Positions 6,654 through 6,977 of a DNA stretch of 6,977 nt are shown here, in pieces. The notes beneath the pieces were generated by a model that made no database searches, was not told the origin of the DNA, and worked only from the letters and a program-made list of their open reading frames with translations. A program made the position numbers and the translations under genes. The DNA comes from Nitrososphaeraceae archaeon (lineage in GTDB: Archaea > Thermoproteota > Nitrososphaeria > Nitrososphaerales > Nitrososphaeraceae), in assembly GCA_025449515.1 (NCBI GenBank), contig JANWJI010000049.1:1-6977 (forward strand). Reading direction: 5' to 3'. Within the stretch, counting starts at the first letter, position 1. Every line of letters starts with the position of its first letter.

Positions 6654-6977
6654 CTTCCACACATATATGCGTAATATATACGTAATAGTTGCGTACAAAA
6701 CGTGATTATAACATACGTAGTTTAAGTAGTAGATTCAAAAGGTAATGAAATTGTAGACAATATAACGATCCGCGAGCAACCATATTAGGCGGAAATACAG
6801 ATAGTAATACGGTCTGCATTCATTCATAGATATTAAATATTACTGCTCATTTAATAGATCTCTTGCGTAATTAGCAGTTATGATCTATCAATGCTGTCTA
6901 TTTTCACTGTATTCTTAGATTGAAATCCTGTTAGACTGCATAACTCTAAAGTTCAGTAGACCAGATATTATATCAGA
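6654..6977. other. non-coding tail with CGTA motif array
   Basis: No convincing gene is seen in the last 324 bases. CGTA occurs at 6670, 6681 and 6692, exactly 11 bases apart, and again at 6716, with a CGTG at 6701. A 30-codon minus-strand ORF (6735-6827) is too short and too tyrosine-rich to support. A 7-base inverted repeat (6854-6860 with 6882-6888) interleaves with a 6-base one (6842-6847 with 6873-6878); both could be chance. Confidence 0.5.

Noticed and set aside
6735..6827. 30-codon minus-strand ORF in the right-hand tail
   Set aside because: It is very short and rich in Tyr and other hydrophobic residues, with nothing beyond a weak AT-rich stretch upstream; most likely chance.
6842..6888. 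Interleaved inverted repeats resembling a pseudoknot
   Set aside because: Arms are only 6 and 7 bases long in AT-rich sequence, with no associated transcript signal.

Overview
The window is AT-rich DNA that most resembles a low-GC archaeon, probably a soil ammonia oxidiser (Nitrososphaeria, Nitrosocosmicus-like). This placement is an inference. It rests on an archaeal TATA element placed for a nearly leaderless transcript upstream of the best-supported start, on the absence of convincing Shine-Dalgarno sites, and on long gene-poor spacers. No rRNA, tRNA or taxonomic marker gene is present to confirm it.

Positions 1-4790 hold two related flavoenzyme genes arranged tail to tail. The left one (1-1893, + strand) is cut by the window edge and lacks its N-terminal GxGxxG segment. 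The right one (2301-4784, - strand) is complete. It carries an N-terminal transthyretin-like beta-sandwich domain fused to a full GMC oxidoreductase of the cholesterol-oxidase-like branch. The two proteins share the FAD-site motifs, an unusual Cys-x5-Cys-x3-Cys motif, the catalytic His and Asn, and the C-terminal GMC domain. They differ in two large loops, so they are probably paralogues with different substrates. The 407-base gap between their stop codons holds weak terminator-like elements and a doubtful 36-codon ORF.

Divergent from the complete oxidoreductase gene is a small gene (4918-5307, + strand) for an unrecognised 129-residue soluble protein. The 133-base spacer carries the promoter of the oxidoreductase gene and perhaps a weaker promoter for the small gene.

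Positions 5308-6977 (about 1.67 kb) have no intact convincing gene. They contain a cluster of short palindromes (5657-5917), what looks like a frameshifted remnant of a small basic/coiled-coil protein gene (about 6364-6617), a T-run after it, and a short array of CGTA motifs at 11-base spacing. The most useful observations are the transthyretin-GMC fusion paired with its convergent paralogue, the unknown divergent small protein, and the broken small gene. I saw no defence system, CRISPR array, insertion sequence or tRNA.
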